Shown: positions 62,570 through 64,000 of the stretch, piece by piece
Numbering within the stretch: position 1 is the stretch's first letter
How the letters are laid out: every line of letters starts with the position of its first letter
Assembly (NCBI GenBank): GCA_045629065.1
Contig: JAZQQK010000039.1
Coordinates: forward strand, 1-64,000
Length of the DNA stretch: 64,000 bases
Source of the DNA: JAKSSM01 sp045629065
GTDB lineage: Bacteria; Bacillota; Clostridia; Peptostreptococcales; Anaerovoracaceae
Reading direction: 5' to 3'
Translations under genes and position numbers: made by a program
Notes under the pieces: model-generated
What the model was told of the DNA's origin: nothing
What the model saw: only the letters and a program-made list of their open reading frames with translations
The model's database searches: none

Positions 62570-62581
62570 ATGATTCTCCTA

Positions 62582-63286
62582 TTACTTAATTAATGTTCCG
62601 ATTTTTTCTCCAGTTACTGCTCTTAAGATATTACCTTCATCAGCAGCTCCGAATACATGAATTTTTATGTTATTATCTTTGCAAAGTGTTGCAGCTGTGA
62701 GATCCATAACCTTTAAGTCTTTCTCCACAACTTCCATGAAAGTAAGTTCATCAAACTTCTTTGCATTAGGATTGATTAATGGATCAGAGTCATAAACCGC
62801 ATCGATATTCTTTGCTAACAAGATTACATCTGCGCCGATCTCGGTTGCACGAAGTGCTGCGGCTGTATCTGTAGTAAAGAATGGGCTACCTGTTCCACCA
62901 CCAAAGATTACGATTTCACCCTTTTCTAGATGAGAGAGTGCGCGGCGTCTTGCATAAGGTTCTGCAACTTCTTTAATCTCGAGTGCAGTCATTACTTTAC
63001 ATTTTGCTCCAATTGAGAGTAAAGTATCTTGAAGTGCCATTGCATTCATAATAGTGGCGAGCATTCCCATATAATCAGCTGTTGCTCTATCCATTTCTCC
63101 GGAGGTTCTACCACGCCAGAAGTTGCCACCACCGCATACGATTGCAACTTGTACGCCGAGGTCTTGAAGTTCTTTTATCTGCTTTGCAACAGTAAGTGTC
63201 ATCTCTGGGTTAACGCCAAATTTTTGTTCACCTGCTAGGGCTTCTCCGCTAACTTTTAGTAATACGCGTTTATAAATTGGTTTCAT
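62582..63286 (-). CDS. pyrH: Uridylate kinase
   Basis: Phosphorylates UMP to UDP, amino acid kinase fold, 234 residues. KVSGEALAG at 9-17, GGGNFWRGR near 52-60 and GGGTGSPFFTTD near 129-140 are intact. AGGAGG precedes the ATG. First gene of the pyrH-frr-uppS-cdsA-dxr-rseP-ispG-polC operon; rpsB and tsf, usual upstream neighbours, are replaced by an MFS gene and a promoter. Confidence 0.98.
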   Translation of the reverse strand: MKPIYKRVLLKVSGEALAGEQKFGVNPEMTLTVAKQIKELQDLGVQVAIVCGGGNFWRGRTSGEMDRATADYMGMLATIMNAMALQDTLLSIGAKCKVMTALEIKEVAEPYARRRALSHLEKGEIVIFGGGTGSPFFTTDTAAALRATEIGADVILLAKNIDAVYDSDPLINPNAKKFDELTFMEVVEKDLKVMDLTAATLCKDNNIKIHVFGAADEGNILRAVTGEKIGTLIK

Positions 63287-63314
63287 AAGAATCCTCCTAA
63301 ACTTAGTTAGAAAT

Positions 63315-63343
63315 ATTATAACATAATACTAATATATATGCAA
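63315..63343 (-). promoter_or_regulatory. Promoter of the pyrH-polC operon
   Basis: TTGCAT (63338-63343), 17-base spacer ending TGT, TATAAT (63315-63320) on the minus strand; nearly identical to the sppA promoter. Confidence 0.85.
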
Positions 63344-63360
63344 TTATTCATGGACAAAAA

Positions 63361-63386
63361 TAAAAGGCTAGAAACTAGCCTTTTTT
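63361..63386 (-). terminator. Terminator containing the MFS gene stop codon
   Basis: Stem AAAAGGCTAG/CTAGCCTTTT (62-71 and 75-84 past 63300), loop of three, T4ATTTTT tail in the minus direction. The TAG stop at 63368-63370 lies inside the stem. Confidence 0.82.
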
Positions 63387-64000
63387 GCTTTTGATTTAAC
63401 CACGATTGTGTGGCAAAGATAAATGAGTAATGCGAGTGGAACTGTGAGTTCTAATACTGGATAGAAATACTCGATTGGGAGGTTATCATAGATAACTCCG
63501 GCAAGTGTAGTTCCAAATGCAGAACCCATATCTTGACCGATGTAGAATGTCGAATTAGCTATTCCCCTCTTGCCTGGTCCAGCTTCCTTTATCGCATTGG
63601 ATTGGCATACGGAATTCATAAGTCCGAAAGAGCCGGACATGAAGAACGCAGCAGCAAACAGAAGCACATTGCCCTTCATGAATGTAAAGCAAGCCATTGC
63701 ACATGTAGTGCAAGCACAACCGATAAATAAGAACTTTTTGAATGACACCGTATCAAACAAGTCCTTAATAAACATACGCATTACGAATAATACTACCGCA
63801 TATACTGTGAAATATAAGCTAGTTTCAAGGTCAAGCATTCTTCTCTCAGCATATTTGAGTAAGAAGCCCTGGTTTGCCATCTGAGGGATTGCAAACAGAA
63901 GCATAATTCCAGCAATGTATATAATCTTTGGATATACAAGCATGACTTTTTTCTTCTCTTTTGGTCTGTTATCCAATGCTGGAGCATCTTCGTCCTTTGG
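63368..64000 (-). CDS. MFS transporter, C-terminal half
   Basis: The frame is open to the right window edge; 210 residues of the C-terminal half are present. Six membrane helices (about 25-45, 57-77, 85-105, 108-128, 147-167, 178-200) with the long cytoplasmic loop of Lys/Asp residues at the window edge that joins the two MFS halves. GPGKRGIANSTFYIGQDMG near the fourth to fifth helix is typical of drug-efflux-like members. Substrate unknown. Confidence 0.85.
   Translation of the reverse strand, partial: PKDEDAPALDNRPKEKKKVMLVYPKIIYIAGIMLLFAIPQMANQGFLLKYAERRMLDLETSLYFTVYAVVLFVMRMFIKDLFDTVSFKKFLFIGCACTTCAMACFTFMKGNVLLFAAAFFMSGSFGLMNSVCQSNAIKEAGPGKRGIANSTFYIGQDMGSAFGTTLAGVIYDNLPIEYFYPVLELTVPLALLIYLCHTIVVKSKAKKASF

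Noticed and set aside
1..64000. CRISPR arrays, insertion sequences and prophage genes.
   Set aside because: No regularly spaced repeats, transposases, integrases or phage structural genes were seen on either strand.

Overview
This is a 64 kb chromosomal segment of a low-GC Gram-positive anaerobe, most likely a member of the Clostridia (Bacillota). The markers are a PolC-type replicative polymerase, a DivIVA/SepF division cluster, a type 2 isoleucyl-tRNA synthetase, a BmpA-type nucleoside ABC importer, a ferredoxin-fused aldo/keto reductase and a Tad pilus locus with no outer-membrane secretin. I cannot fix the genus from sequence alone. Most genes lie on the minus strand. Two blocks lie on the plus strand (29.1-34.1 kb and 44.0-46.8 kb). 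No gap longer than about 300 bases is unexplained; there is no CRISPR array, transposase or prophage.

Layout. 1-7.0 kb: a tightly coupled operon gtrA - class III aminotransferase - FGGY sugar kinase - tandem class II aldolase, with valS (cut by the window edge) 14 bp behind it. 7.1-13.1 kb: a compact Tad pilus operon (TadZ-like, TadA, TadB, TadC, Flp1-like pilin, three pseudopilin/TadE-type proteins, FHA-less DUF6382 protein), apparently expressed from a promoter that places the first base of the mRNA on the start codon. 13.2-16.1 kb: tRNA-Arg(CCG), an orphan beta-class DNA methyltransferase and a YgiQ radical SAM protein. 16.1-21.2 kb: the nucleoside importer. 21.3-29 kb: P-loop protein, rlmN, aldo/keto reductase, ileS, rpoZ, gmk, yicC. 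29.1-34.1 kb (plus): a 957-residue protein of unknown function, rqcH and a 37-residue zinc-ribbon peptide. 34.2-39.1 kb: HlyD-like protein, yggS, sepF, divIVA, lspA, rluD and a flavin reductase. 39.1-43.9 kb: ylxM-ffh-rpsP-khpA-rimM-trmD and sppA. 44.0-46.8 kb (plus): a GntR/YtrA-type regulator with an ABC exporter. 46.9-52.4 kb: flippase, galE, phosphoglucomutase and pgi (envelope sugar supply). 52.5-63.3 kb: carD, then the classic pyrH-frr-uppS-cdsA-dxr-rseP-ispG-polC operon. 63.4-64 kb: C-terminal half of an MFS transporter.

The points I would look at first are: PolC has no DEDD 3'-5' exonuclease insertion yet keeps what looks like a full set of PHP metal ligands; the aminotransferase/kinase/tandem-aldolase/GtrA operon, which matches no pathway I can name; the type 2 IleRS with a GIHH signature expected to give high mupirocin tolerance; the leaderless-looking tad promoter; and the large unknown protein upstream of rqcH.

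The annotation rests on reading translated sequences, ribosome binding sites and hairpins by eye. Where a Shine-Dalgarno sequence pointed to an internal start I moved the start and said so.
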